From Aplidium turbinatum (Eukaryota > Chordata > Ascidiacea > Aplousobranchia > Polyclinidae): 64,000 bases of DNA. Location of the stretch: assembly GCA_918807975.1 (NCBI GenBank), contig OU964935.1, positions 9,263,823-9,327,822 on the forward strand, given 5' to 3'. The notes under the pieces are model-generated. The model was not told the DNA's origin and made no database searches. It saw only the letters and a program-made list of their open reading frames with translations. Each line of letters begins with the position of its first letter. Position 1 is the first letter of the stretch. Position numbers and translations under genes: made by a program. This document shows positions 34,682 through 47,800 of the stretch, in pieces.

Positions 34682-35812
34682 CAGGGGTGGCCAACTTCTC
34701 ATTGCTTGAGATCGACTAGAAATTTTTTTAACCACTAGCGATCGACCGGTCGGTCATGAAGTCACTAAGCAACTTTTTCCTGTAACATCTTTACTGTAAA
34801 TGGATTAACATTTATCACACATTTACCTTTATCAGTCGTCGTCGTTGGCTCAAGCTCGTGTCTAAGCATTGGTTTTGTTTTCAAGCTATCGGGGGAGGGT
34901 CTGAATGCCCAGAAGTCTGTGATGGAATAGACGTGAGCAAAAGCCATATTGTAGATGGAGAGAGTGGAAAGTGTTTTTTGCTTTTTTTTTCAGATGTTTT
35001 GTTTATTCTAACACTTTTGTTTCCTTTTTTTTTTCAAAACATTTCGTGCCAGCCCTAGTTTTGTTTCTCCAGATTGACCTGTCACTGGCAAGTTGTTCCC
35101 ACGATTCCAGATCAATGCTGGCTTAGTTCAAGGAAAATTCTAGCTTATTTTTATAACGAAGTTTTGGTCTTCCAAGGTTTTTTTTCTTGTCTTCAGTTTT
35201 CTAGGGAGCATTATTTGAGGAAGCCTCGACTCCATCCGTACGACATGTCCTGTCCAGCGGAAGCAGTGTTGCAGTAGGGTGACTTCTGGGCTGAGTAACT
35301 TAACACGATCGAGGATTGCACCGTTGGTGAAACTAGCTGCCCAGCGAGTGCCTAGTAACCTACAGACCATAGTCAGTAGGCTACTAAGCAGAATAGGCTC
35401 TGTTTGTGTTTTAGCTCATTTAGTAGAGATGATTAGGTGAGGGTAAGGCTACAATAAACGCACGTAACAACCCTTGTAAGTTGTAAGAATAACTAGCCTC
35501 TTCTTTTAATTCAAGCAGCAATCAAATTGAAAAGTTACTGCTATATCTTTGCCAAGGCACCTGCTTTTTACATGATAATCTACTTCAATAGGCCTGTATA
35601 ACAAGGAATTTTTTTATACCAATTGAAGCCCTGATTAAATTTATCCAACCAAATAAATTGTCCGAGTTGATAGACAATTTTCCTCTCAGGACTACCGATA
35701 TTGATTGAAAAACGCGCTTTTAAAAATCTTGACAACCCAAATCCGACGCGATTGACCAGTTGGGACTTGGCGATCGACCGGTCGATCGCGATCTACGTGT
35801 TGGCCCCCCTGT
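34682..35812. mobile_element. hAT-type element, degenerate, carrying a LINE scrap
   Basis: Left CAGGGGTGGCCAACTTCTC and right ACGTGTTGGCCCCCCTG; near both ends are GATCGACCGGTCGGTC/GATCGACCGGTCGATC, a further inverted pair. Flanks AATGCAAG and TAGTATAC do not match, so one flank may be lost. It ends 83 bp before the proposed start codon of the ParB-like gene. Confidence 0.7.
35080..35370 (-). pseudogene. Non-LTR retrotransposon (LINE) C-terminal scrap
   Basis: The minus-strand frame 35370-35140 contains HCFRWTGHVVRMESRLPQIM, the LRWxGHVxRM motif near the C-terminus of jockey/RTE-type endonuclease-reverse transcriptases. No reverse transcriptase core is present. It is nested in the hAT at 34682-35812. 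Confidence 0.6.
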
Positions 35813-35895
35813 AGTATACAATTGGCTTATTATCTTCAAAATTTTGTTTATCAGAAATCATACCGTACAAAAAGCTATCAGTGACAAATTTCAAA

Positions 35896-38800
35896 ATGTT
35901 TTACGACGACACCTATGACGTGACACCTTCGGATGTCCGTTTTGTTCATGACACAATTCATCCTCAGTTCCGAAATGGAAACTCGGTCAACGACACAATT
36001 GATGATATCAGATGGAGGAGAATAGAGCGAGATGTTCTTCTTCCTTTAGAAGTTGTGACATTTAACAAACAAATTTACAGTCTTAACAATCGGAGACTTT
36101 ATGTGTTTCGCGTCCTTGAATACCTTGGCGATCTAAGAACAATTAAAGTTACCAAAATCTCACTTGACTTTCTGACTCTGGACAAATGCACAACAGAAAA
36201 CTATGGAAGATCCATTGAAGTACGACGCGGTGGTACTAGACCCCATGCTAAAGCCACTTTGATTGCGAAGAACAGCACGCTAGAAAAGTATGGATGTATT
36301 CTAAGTTTACTCTAATACCTTTGACAATTATTCTGCAGAACATATAATTGCCGAAATTACTGTAAAAAACTTAGTAGGAATATTTATGTAAGTTTACACT
36401 AACTCACTAAGTTTACACTAACTCAGAGCGATGGGATGACGCAGCAGATAAGGCGCTCGCTTCCAATCATGCAATCCTGGTTCGACTCCCAGCAGCTTAA
36501 GTTGGTTGTTGAAAAACGCCGCTCACTTCTACCCAGGGTGTAATAAATTGGGTGGGCGTAGTTGCTGAAGCAGAGGCTGCCGAGAGAAAGGAACTGGCCA
36601 CCCTACTCTCGTTAGTGCCGAAGGCTTAGTACAATGGAAACCTTATCTTCTCATCCCCCGATGCTTGGATCAAGTATGGGACTCACCTTTTACACTAACT
36701 CAAACAGTCAGCATACAGTATTTGTTTTGTGGTTTTTATTTGTCATACATGCAAAATTGGTAGCTTTAATCTTCAATACCTCTATAACCCAGAAAATGAC
36801 GCTATATTCACCGATAGCAAAACCTACTTTGGTACTTACATGAAAAAGATACTGAAGTTATCTGCCTTCTTGTAAAATCTAGGTCTATGGTCCAAGCCTG
36901 AAGTTAATATTACAGCTTGCCGTAAAGAACGTTTTTGTTGACAAAATCTTGTGCAGTATGAAAAGTGCTGGTGTCGATATAAAATAAGTTTAAAATTTAG
37001 CCTATAGGCTACTTTAGTCATTGTAATGATCATATTTTTACTTTTTATTATAGGGTACTGTAATTGTATATTCTTTATGAATAAGTCTCTTAGGATGATA
37101 TACTAATGAGGTGAAACAGGCTGTTAAGGATTTTAGTGCGAAGTAACCGAATTTGATGTAGGGTAGCCTACTTATACATACTGTATAAGTAATGTTTATC
37201 ATTATTGCGTTGTGCTCTTTGCCTTTTTTTTGTGTAAAAGCTAAATAGAAATCGCCATCTGTTTGTGAATTTTTCTAACCCTTCAGTTATCTCTTTACTT
37301 TCATTAATTTTCACTTATTTCAATTTAGTCTTTTTGTGTTACAGTGATCTAATAGCATATCGATACCCGAAGTCAAAATTCGTCCAGATAGAAAATGAAA
37401 TACTGGCTGTCACCAAAGTTAAGCAAGAGTCGATGTAACTACATAGGCTACGATAGACTGTAGGCCAGTGGTTCTTAACCTTTTTTCTATCAAGTCCCCT
37501 TTCAGTAATGGTCATGTGCGTCGCGCCCCCCTATAAGTATCATACCAAAAAAATTGCATTTTTGACTGTTTATTGTACAACACATCAGTGAGATACTTGA
37601 CACTGCTTCTTAGCGATTAGATTTTTAATGCGAGTTTTAACTCCAGAGAGTGAACAACGTAAGTCTCCTTCAACTCTCAGCCTGTTTTTGTACTTGGTCT
37701 TGATAGCAACGAGAGCATAAAGTGCAACTTTACAAAGATACGTGGATCCAAACGTTGTTAGAATTCGAAGAGCCCGAGTTGCGATAAGAGGGTAAACAGG
37801 GCGGTAATTGGCCCAGAACCAGAACATTGAATCGCTGAAGCCTACGATGCTCTGCAGCAAACAAAGAAAAGGAATAAAGAATAGTACCACGTAACTGCAA
37901 CTAGTCTGGGGATAGGCCACTGAGCTAAGCACTCATGTGACCTGATAAGGTGATCGAGCATTAAATTAAACTGTAAAAAAGCAATCGAGCATTAAGAAAA
38001 TAAAACAGGCCATTAGTACCGGTAATATTAAGTAAGGTGATCGAGCATTAAGTAAATAAAACTGTAAAAAAGCAATTTGAACTAAAAAGTAAAAATGAAG
38101 CAGCGTCGAGAAAATTTGATAAATCTGAAGAAGTTCAGCGCAAAATAGTTTTGTAAAGTTCTGGTCTAACTAATACAGCCAGAATTACTAAATACAATAT
38201 AAAATAAGATAAAATACAAAATATGACAAACAGCATAGGTCCTAGAACATTAAAGTAATTAAAAAAAACTGAAATTGTTCTTGAGCTCGTGCCCCCCCTG
38301 AGAGATGCTTCACGCCCCCCTGGGGGGGCGCGCCGCCCCCGGTTAAGAACCACTGCTGTAGGCTATGTGGTAATAGATTTAACACGTAAATATAATTTGA
38401 TACAAAATAAGCAACGCAACTTAGCTTGTAATATCTTTTAAGGACGTATAAAATAGCCAATATAAAATACAGGGTGTTTCAAAAAATTTGACATCATTTG
38501 AGACTTAAATAGCTTATCTCAAAAAGTATGTAGCCTACTATGTAGGCTACTCCAAGCCAATGAAACTTGACAGGTACAAGGGTAAACATATTAAATTTCA
38601 TGTCAAATTTTCAAATCACTTGTCCTTTGCACGCTATCAATGGCACAACACATGTGTTATCGGTTTTCAAAAATGTTCACAAATTTTCAATGTGTGCTCC
38701 GCCAGCAACACGGCACACGTCAAGTCGGTAATCGAGTTCGTTTCAAACTAGTTGCAACATGTCTTCTGTAATTGTCTTCAACGCAGTAGTGATTCTCTGC

Positions 38801-41800
38801 TTTACTTCTACTAAGTTTGCGGGCAAAGGGGGTACGTCCAGTCGTACACTAAACCTTTCACATATCCCTAAAGAAAGAATTCACAGGGGGTCAGGTCGGG
38901 TGAGCGCGGGGGCCATTTTAGCAGCACACTTTCATCATTACCGGCACGCCCAATCCCTCTTGGTAGATTCTCATTCAAGTAAGCTCGTACCGAAAGATTC
39001 CAGTGAGGTGGAGCACCGTGCTGCTGGAAATGAAGTCCTCAGCTTCATTTGCAGTGAGTTCATCCATAAGCCAGGTATGCAACATGTGCTGATAATTATC
39101 GCCATTCACATTAGCCTCGAAGAAAAACGGGCCACGAACATGTTTCTTGGAATTTGCACAAAAAACATTCACTTTTGAAGAATCCCTCACGTACTCCACT
39201 CTGGCATGGGGGTTCTCTTCACCCCAAATTCGAACATTGTGCCTGTTCACTTTACCACTTGTGTGAAAAGTGGAATCACTGAAAACCAGTTTTTCATCAA
39301 ACTGGTCTTCTTCCAGTTTGTGGTGCATCTCAATACAGAACTGCTTACGTTTTACCTTGTCGCCTGTTAACGCTTGGACGAATTGCAGCTTGTAAGGTCT
39401 CATGTGCAATCGTTTCCTTAGAACACGCCAAACTGTTGTTGCAAAAATTTGAACTTCAAAACTCGCTCTTCTTATGGACTTTGCTGGACTGCTCACAAGT
39501 TTTCTGCGAATCTTCTCTACTGGCGTGGACTTCCGCCCAGATCCTTTTACTCTGCACAAGTAACCTTCTTGTTCGAAATTTTTATGTCATATCCAAATAT
39601 GCTTTCCATCTGGCCCATTTATTCCAAATCGTTGCGCAAATGCACGCTGCACAGTCTTATTCGACTGTGTTATAGCATACTCCAGTACACAAAATGCTTT
39701 TTCTACGCTATTGTATGGCATCATGATGGCATTTCTGCATCTAAAACGAAAAACGTCTGAAAATTTTTTTATGTTATATCTGTATATAGCCTACTGTTAA
39801 AATTTGAGATCGTATAAGCAATAATTAGCAAAGTTACAAGGCTGTACAATGATGTCAAATTTTTTGAAACACCCTGTATATAAAGCTAGCCTGAACAATC
39901 AGTGCTGTTTTAAGAGGGAGCCGGTGGGCCTCATTATTATCGCATCATGTATCCGAACACCCTTCTATTAACTCTTGGGCTACCGTATACTAAGTGTTCT
40001 CATTCATGATGATCAAGCTTTTTTTACCACAGGAAAATTTGCATACCTATAGAAAGAGAGTAGCCTACTTCGTTAGTGCTTTAAAATCGTATGTAAGCTG
40101 TTACTTTTGATACGCCCCAACGATTTAATACTAGGTGAATGTGGCTGACGTAACCCCTTGCCGCTTGTTACCACCCTCTAAAACTCATAGTTTACCGTAC
40201 TGCAGTTCAATGCAAACACTATTATAAGCAGCCTAAAAGTGTACTCTTTGCAGAAACCTTATTGTCATCAACAACGACCAACCTGAAAACGACGAAGCGT
40301 CGAGCTCAACAACAGAAGTCGTGGAAGAAAGGTGAATTTCAAACGTTGGTAATGTATGGGCACGAGTCTTACAAATTCATTATTGTTGCGTCGCCAAACC
40401 ACCAAGTAGGCTACAGTTTTCTATGTGCGTCGCATTGAAACAAGCTGATCAACTCATGAGTTACAGTCAGTGGCGTAGCCAGAAAAAAATTGGGGGGGGG
40501 GGCAAATAGTTGATGATTTGAAGAGAACAACAAAGTGTTTGATTTAAGACATCGCCACCTGATGTGCAGTGGCGTATCCTGGTGGGTTGAGCAAGGGAAG
40601 AAAATAAAGCTGGTGAGAAGTGGCGTGCCGAAGGCACGCGTATTCTAGGGGGGTCCGGGGGCATGCTCCCCCGGAAAATTTGTGCAAAATTATACTCAAA
40701 TAATGGATTATAGCGCTTTCTGGAAACACTTTCAGGGTAATATTTGTATAAAATTTATTAGCAGATAAACAACTATTAACTTATTGAAGGTAGCTTTTAC
40801 ACACGAACGGGCATAAACTGCGGCTAAAATTAGAGAACACCAAAAACTCAGCTACACAAAAACCCAACAGAGTAAGCGATTCTGAAATTGCTTCCACAGA
40901 TTAGTTAAAAGAAGCGTAAATCGCGTAAACGTTGCGCGATTTACAATTTGCAAAGTTTATTGGTGTCTTTCTGTGTGTCTAAAACAAGTCCTGGGGAGTG
41001 TTAATAGCCAGATGTCTTGGGAAACGATATAAATTTCTACAAATTTTATTATATTTTCAACAATGGGTTCAACTTCGGAATCCAAACTTTGAAAATTTTG
41101 GGGGGGGGGCATGGCCCCTTTCACCCCCCTGGCTACGCCTATGGTTACAGTGTAAACCATATGTGTCAAACTCCCGGCCGCGATGCATCATTTTTTGGCC
41201 CGCAGGATGGTATTAAATTCTTTTTTAATCTGGCCCGCCGATATGCTGCATCTTAAACAACTTCAAGTTTTAATCAATAATAAACTTGCAATGCAAGCCT
41301 GACATACATACATCGGTATGTCAACAAGACATTTATCGACTAGATCTGGGGAACACTTGAATTTGAATTCCATACAGAAAAGTGCTATTAAAGATCACAT
41401 TTTCTCGTGTACAGAATGTAAAAACAACGTTTCCATCAAACAATTTAAGATCATATCCAGAGGCAGGTCTGAGTATCAAACTAAAATCTTAGAAGCCTTG
41501 TACATAAAACGTAACAATCCACATTTGAACAGACAATAATTGTATACTTGCAGCTCATCTTTCTTGCTCTCTGTATTTTAAAATTACTTTTTTTCGCACT
41601 TTGCCTTTCTACCACATCATGTGATCTGTTCAACACCTTTTGATGCAGTTACCTTTGATTCTCGCAGAGCCTATATCGTTGAGTTTGAGCTAGTCAGAAG
41701 TATACTGTACAGTTTTTGTTTTTTCCTGCTTATAGTTATAATAACCATTGTATTTTATTCAGATGTAGTAAAGTTGTATATATGTTATTCCTGAAGAGGA

Positions 41801-44800
41801 CATCTTATGATGTCGAAAACGTTTGATACTTAATTTGTTGCGTAGTTTTATGTTTATGTAAATGTAATAAACTTGCAAAGGTGGGCAGTAACTAGTTAAA
41901 AAAGTAACTAGTTACATAACTAGTTACTTTTTGAGTAACTGTAACTGTAACTTTGTTACTTTTTTGAAAAAGTAACGATAAGCAGTAACTAGCTACTATT
42001 TTAGCGTTTTTCAACATTTACTAGTTACAGTTACTTAATTTCCCAAACAAAAATTGGGCGTTTGTTAATCAGTTTATTTGTAATGGTCAAATTATTTGTT
42101 TGGAAGAGATTATAGGCATTTGGCGACAAGAAGCGAGGTTGGGTACAGAAAGGAGCTGTGTAAACTGCGAGATAGGATTTTGCGGTGTAGCCTACCAGCG
42201 ACAGAAAGGAGGTCGCGTAAACTGCGAGATAGGATTTCGCAGTGTTCTATAAGGGTTGATGTCTGTGACGCCACAATCCTTTGTTTGTTCCCCACTTAGC
42301 TGCCTGTTTTTAGAAATTTCAGGTTCTTCTTTTTTGTAAAGCGATTCTTTTTTTTGTAGATTGTGGTTACATAGCTTTGAACACAGGTAGACGAGGACTC
42401 AGTAGTCGAACGTCGAAATGGATAAGTTTCTGTCTAAAGTATGTGAGACTGAAACAAACCCCACTAGTAATGCGACCAATATGCCAATCTCTGGACATTC
42501 TGCAATCAGAAGAGAAGGCCTATATGGGTATGACGAGGAAAAGGCTATAAGAGCTTCGAAACAGCAACAAGGTGGCTGTGTGCCTGCCATTACTTACCCG
42601 ATTGGCGGAATCTTTGGAAAACAGATTTGGCCATGTTTTTGATGATAGTGACTGCCAGCTAGCTGCTGCGTTTCACCCACAATTCCGACTAGTGCCCACC
42701 ACTCTAAACTTAAAGATGTTAAACTTGATCACGTTGCTCGGCTTCGTATGCCTATGGTTCAATAATAAACTTACAAAATAAACAATAATGAAGTTATACG
42801 TGATTAAAACTTAAAAATGTTTAGTTTATAAGTAGCCTACTACTCATAGCATCTTTTCACAAATTGGGACTAGGTGGGCAAATTTTCAAAAAAGGGCACT
42901 TTTAGCGCGAGAATTATGTTAAAAAGGGCACTTTTCGCGCGTAAATGACGGGAAAAAGGGCATTTTTTTCCCGAGCGTAAACCATGTAGGCTAGTAGATT
43001 TCTCAGGCAAATTGTGGGTGAAAAGTCATATTATAACTAGACTAAACTTTTGAGACCCATACTGGTATCATAATTGATTCCTATATTCATCCCCGCCCAC
43101 AATATTTTGTAAATAATAATGTAATAAAATTTAATCTAGCAACATTTAGTAGGGGCAGAGGTCTCTTGTACTAAAGTAAAAAGAAACAATTATGCCGCAG
43201 TGGTTCCCAACCTGGGGTCCGTGAGAAAGCATTTGGGGGGCCGTGATTACCTTGATAAATTTTGGAAAAAAAAAGGAAAAGCGATCCTTTTAACTTTCAT
43301 TTCTCATTGAATTTGCTTACGTTGAAATAGTTTCGGCATGGCACTTTGGGTCACCTTAGTATTCAAATACCGGTGACATTTCTTGAACAATTCATTCATT
43401 TTCTTATTTGAGCAACTGTTTAACCTGATATTTGCTGCAGGAGTCATAGCGTCAATGCAATATGACACAGTACAGTAGTTGAGTAGCATAATTATTACAA
43501 TAGTTAATAGTATGTTAATTGAGCTTCAGGTAAAATTTAGGAAGGGGTCCGCAGAATTAATAATTTTTTTTAAAGGGGTCAGGACAACAAAAAGGTTGGG
43601 AACCACTGAACTATGGTATAATAGCCTATAACTGCTAAGATACTGTAATGAGTTGAATCTTTGCAGAATTAAATGTTTCTAAAGAGCTGGTATTTTATTT
43701 TGATGAAAATCAGGAAACAAACCTCGGTAATTCAGACATTTAGAATCTCACACAAAATTTGAGGTTGCCTACTCACAACACAAATTGATAATTAATCTGC
43801 TTGAATTGAACACTAAGGATATTATAAGTAAGGTCAAAGGTAGGCTCATAAATTCTAAATGTATGCTAAAGCTTTTCATTTAGCTCAGTGGTTCCCAACC
43901 TGAGGGTAAATTACCCCCGCCCCGGGGGCTAATTTACCTATTTTTGGGGAGTAACGAGACCTGATTTGGAAACAATGAAGCAAGTGAAGGTTGTGAACTT
44001 TATAAAAGCAAAGGAATTGAATAGCCGTCTTTTCAAGGAACTGTGCAAGAAGATGGGAGAAAGATACGAAGCATTACTGTACCACACACAAGTACGATGG
44101 CTGTCTCGTGGCAAGGTGATAACCCGCCTGGTCAAACTTCGTGAGGCTGTCCATGTTTTTCTGATAGAAAAGAAGTCCGACTTGGCTCAATATTTTCCTA
44201 ACCAACAGTGGATTTCCCAGCTGTGCTACCTGGCTGATATCTTTGGTGAATTGAACAAAAACAATCTTTTAATTCAAGGCAAGAATGTAACTGTGATCGA
44301 CACCAAAGTAGCCGTAGCTGCATTTATCGCGGAGGTTAAATTGTGGAACGACCGAGTTGGAAGAGGCACAGTAGTGCAGTTTCAGACGCTTGACATGTAC
44401 TTCGAAGGCAATGGACTTGAGTTGACAGCGGCGTTGAAGGAGGACATAGCTGACCGTTTAGGCCAGCAAGCCAAGAAGATGGATATTTGGCCAACTACTT
44501 TCCGAATTTGGACACGGCTAGTCTCCAATGTTGCGCTGAGCCCTTCACATGTGATGACAGCCAGGTGGATGATGACGACTTTCCGGCCAAAGAAGAATTT
44601 ATCACTCTCCGAATGAACGAAGCGTTGAAACTTGATTTAGGCTTGGATTGGAACCCTGGTTTGGCAGACTCCAGGACGCACCAACATTAGCGACACTGTA
44701 TTAAATATCCTGACATCTTTTTCAACAACGTATCGCTGTGAATAAAGGTTTTCAACTGTCTTGGGAATGAAGACAAAGAAGCGCAATCACATGGATGTCG

Positions 44801-47800
44801 AAAGCGACACAAGATAGCCTCATCGTACCACAAAGCCCAGGATCACAAAGCTGGCGGCTGAAGTCCAGGTCCAACCTTCGCATTGAATGTTTACCACGCA
44901 TTGTCATCTTGTATTCAGCATTGTATTGCATTTTGATTGTCATAGTTAGCCCTTTGAAATACATATAGCAATAAACACTTTGTTTTTGAAAATTGATCTT
45001 GGGGTAATTGGCTCACTTCAGGGCGGAGATTAGGGTAACAGCCAAAAAAGGTTGAGAACCACTGATTAGCTGTAGGCTACATTCTTTAACTTGGATCTAA
45101 TTTAAACAAAAATTAACTCTTAAAAATTGCCCACCTAGTTTCAAACTAGGGGGGCAAAGAAAGGGCTAGGGGGGCAAGCAAAGGGACTAGGTGGGCAAGT
45201 GCCCACCTAGTTTATATGTGAAAAGATGCTATGCTACTGCTGTGCAATGCATATTTGCTCGAGCCACAGTCCTCAATATGCTTTATCAAATTAATGTTGT
45301 AATAATCAATCAAAGGACATTCTGGGTAAAGACTAGAACATCACACAACTAAGGCGAAAGAGAAAATTGAATTGAGTCCTGTGTTTGTCATGAGTTACCA
45401 AGGGGGGTGGGGGGGGGGGGACTTATATACCAGTCCCAGGTATACAACTCTCCCCCACCCTTCATGGTAACTCATGACAAAGACAGGACTCAATTCAATT
45501 TTCTCTTTCGCCTTAGTTGTGTGATGTTCTAGGCGTTACCGACATTCTGGGTAGATTCAAATGTTGCCATATTAACAAATTTAGCGCCAAAATCCAGAAT
45601 TCTGGCGATTTTTGAAAACGTTTGGCTTCATATTTATGGTTTGACAATTTGGCTTTTTTTTGGCGAATTTTGAGAACTGATTTGGCTAAATTAATTCCGT
45701 TTGGCGATTAATCAATATGCTAAAACGTGCTTGAATGCTCGGGAATTTGACACTTGAACCTAAAATTATGTTAACTCACCTACTGACCTTTTTTTAAATT
45801 TTTAGTCACAATTGCCCACAGTGTTGGAAAGACCTGATTTTTCTGCGTAATTTCCGCGGAGTTTAGGTATAGTTTTGTGTCGGAGTTGCGAATTTTTTTT
45901 TTTCAGTTGAGGGATTGAGTTAAACATTCCACCGAAAGACTTGAAATCCTTGTAATGTGTAAATTTGGCGATTTTTGACTGCGTTTAACGATTTTTGACA
46001 AAAGTTTGGCTACAGAATTATTTTGGATCGGGCATTCCTGGTAGATTCAAAGTTTACTTTTTTAAAACTTTAATCATGTTTCGGTAAATGCGCAACCAAT
46101 ATGCTCAAAATTGCTGGCAAAACCACCTATTATTGTTGCAAAGTCAAAAGTTCCTTGAAATATATTTTGCAATAAATATTGAACTAGTCTGGCCCGCGAC
46201 TTGTACTGATTTTTTAATTTTTACCCCGGGCGGGGCGCATTTGAGTTTGACTGAAAACAAAAGTTTTTCTTTGTTTTAACCACTTTCATCAGTGACCTGG
46301 CGACGGCGACGACAAACGAAGATTCTTTGGATGAGAGTATCATAGAGATCGAAGAGTTGGATTTAGCAGACGATGAAGAAAAGCATGTCACGTAAGTTAT
46401 TTTATAAACAAAATCACATTTTACTTCAACAGTTATTTTATTGCTTCAGGACTGAAGAAGTTTCTAATCTTTCTATACTTGACAGTTACGGTATATGCAG
46501 GAAATTGAGTTAAGAATATAGGCTCAGCATGGTCACAAACATTTTATTTGTTGAAAAAACTTCATTTCAACGTATAGGCTATCTTTACCAAACTTTGCTA
46601 TGAGATATTCGTTGGTGTCTGGCACTGTATAGTTACGTCGCGCAGTCCCCTCTACACCAAATAGGCTAGGTTCTACTTTAAAATTTCTGAAAGGCTACTT
46701 TACATCGTAGGCTGATCAGTGCCTTTCATGATATTCCTTTGCGCTAGGTCAGTGCTTCCCAACCGGTGGGTCGCGACCCACTGGTGGGTCGCGAAGCTAT
46801 TTCAGATGGGTCACGAAGCATTTCTAAATGTTAAAATTTTCTAAAATATACCGACATTTCTATGGATCTCACATCTTGAATTTGGTCTTGAATAGTAGCC
46901 TACTGCGCTTTCGCCATCGCTACTCTTATCTTATCTTCATTTGCTTACTTTCCATTTTCATGAATTGTGCGCCCTGTTTTCTATTAGATCGGAAAATTAT
47001 TTCATTATCATTACGTAACAATTATGCAACAATGTAATAAATAAGTAACAATTAGATGTGTTGTGTCCATGGCGATCTATACTACTGGCCTTCCCATTCC
47101 CAACGTGGCAACAGCCAAATAATGTGGGGGCCTATTAAGTTTTGGCAACTAACAGGTATTAGGCGTAAAAAAGGCGTCTTTGCATGAATTATTACAAACA
47201 AACAAATGTTTCTGGATTAGAAAACGAATTTTTTAACATACTGAGTGGTTTGAAAGTTGGGTCACTCTTGATTTCGTGTACCTTGATTCTGTTGATATCT
47301 TGATTCTCATGGTATTCTTAACATGTAGCTATTGTCCTGCTTTCTTGCCACTTATTTAATAATATTACATCTTAATTACGTTTTGGCACTGTATTTACAA
47401 TTTTTAGTCTAAAAAACATTACTTGACCAACGAAAATTGCTGATTATACGTTGTAACAGTTATGTCAGTTGGTAAATTGAATTTTCGTATAGGCCCCCAC
47501 ATTATTTGGCTGTTATATCACGTACGTTGGGAAGGCCAGTAGTATAGATAGTAGGCTATAGATCGCCATGGTTGTGTCGCATTAACTATTTCAGTGCGTG
47601 CGCCAGTAGTAAAGATGCCATAATAAAGATGTCATATCTCATTGTGGGTCGCACAATAAAACTTGCATTAAAAGTGGGTCCCGAACTAAAAAAGGTTGGG
47701 AAGCACTGCGCTAGGTGACACCTTGTAACCTACAATAGAAATTGTGTGCCTTCGGTCTCGATGTTCTGTGTAGCCTATATCATATAGGCTACACAGAAAG

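Larger units (their letters stand above)
42845..45234. mobile_element. Element with CATAGCATCTTTTCACA ends and nested hATs
   Basis: Left CATAGCATCTTTTCACA, followed by ACTAGGTGGGCAA, matches the right end TGTGAAAAGATGCTATG preceded by TGCCCACCTAG. CTACTACT (42837-42844) and CTACTGCT (45235-45242) are a 7/8 duplication. It contains AAAAAGGGCAC repeats at the left, a hAT at 43198-43608 and another at 43886-45064. Confidence 0.7.

Noticed and set aside
43966-44616. Long ORF resembling human ZBED5/SCAND3, possible host gene
   Set aside because: It lies between hAT terminal repeats, lacks the N-terminal half, and loses frame near 44480; it is a transposon relic.
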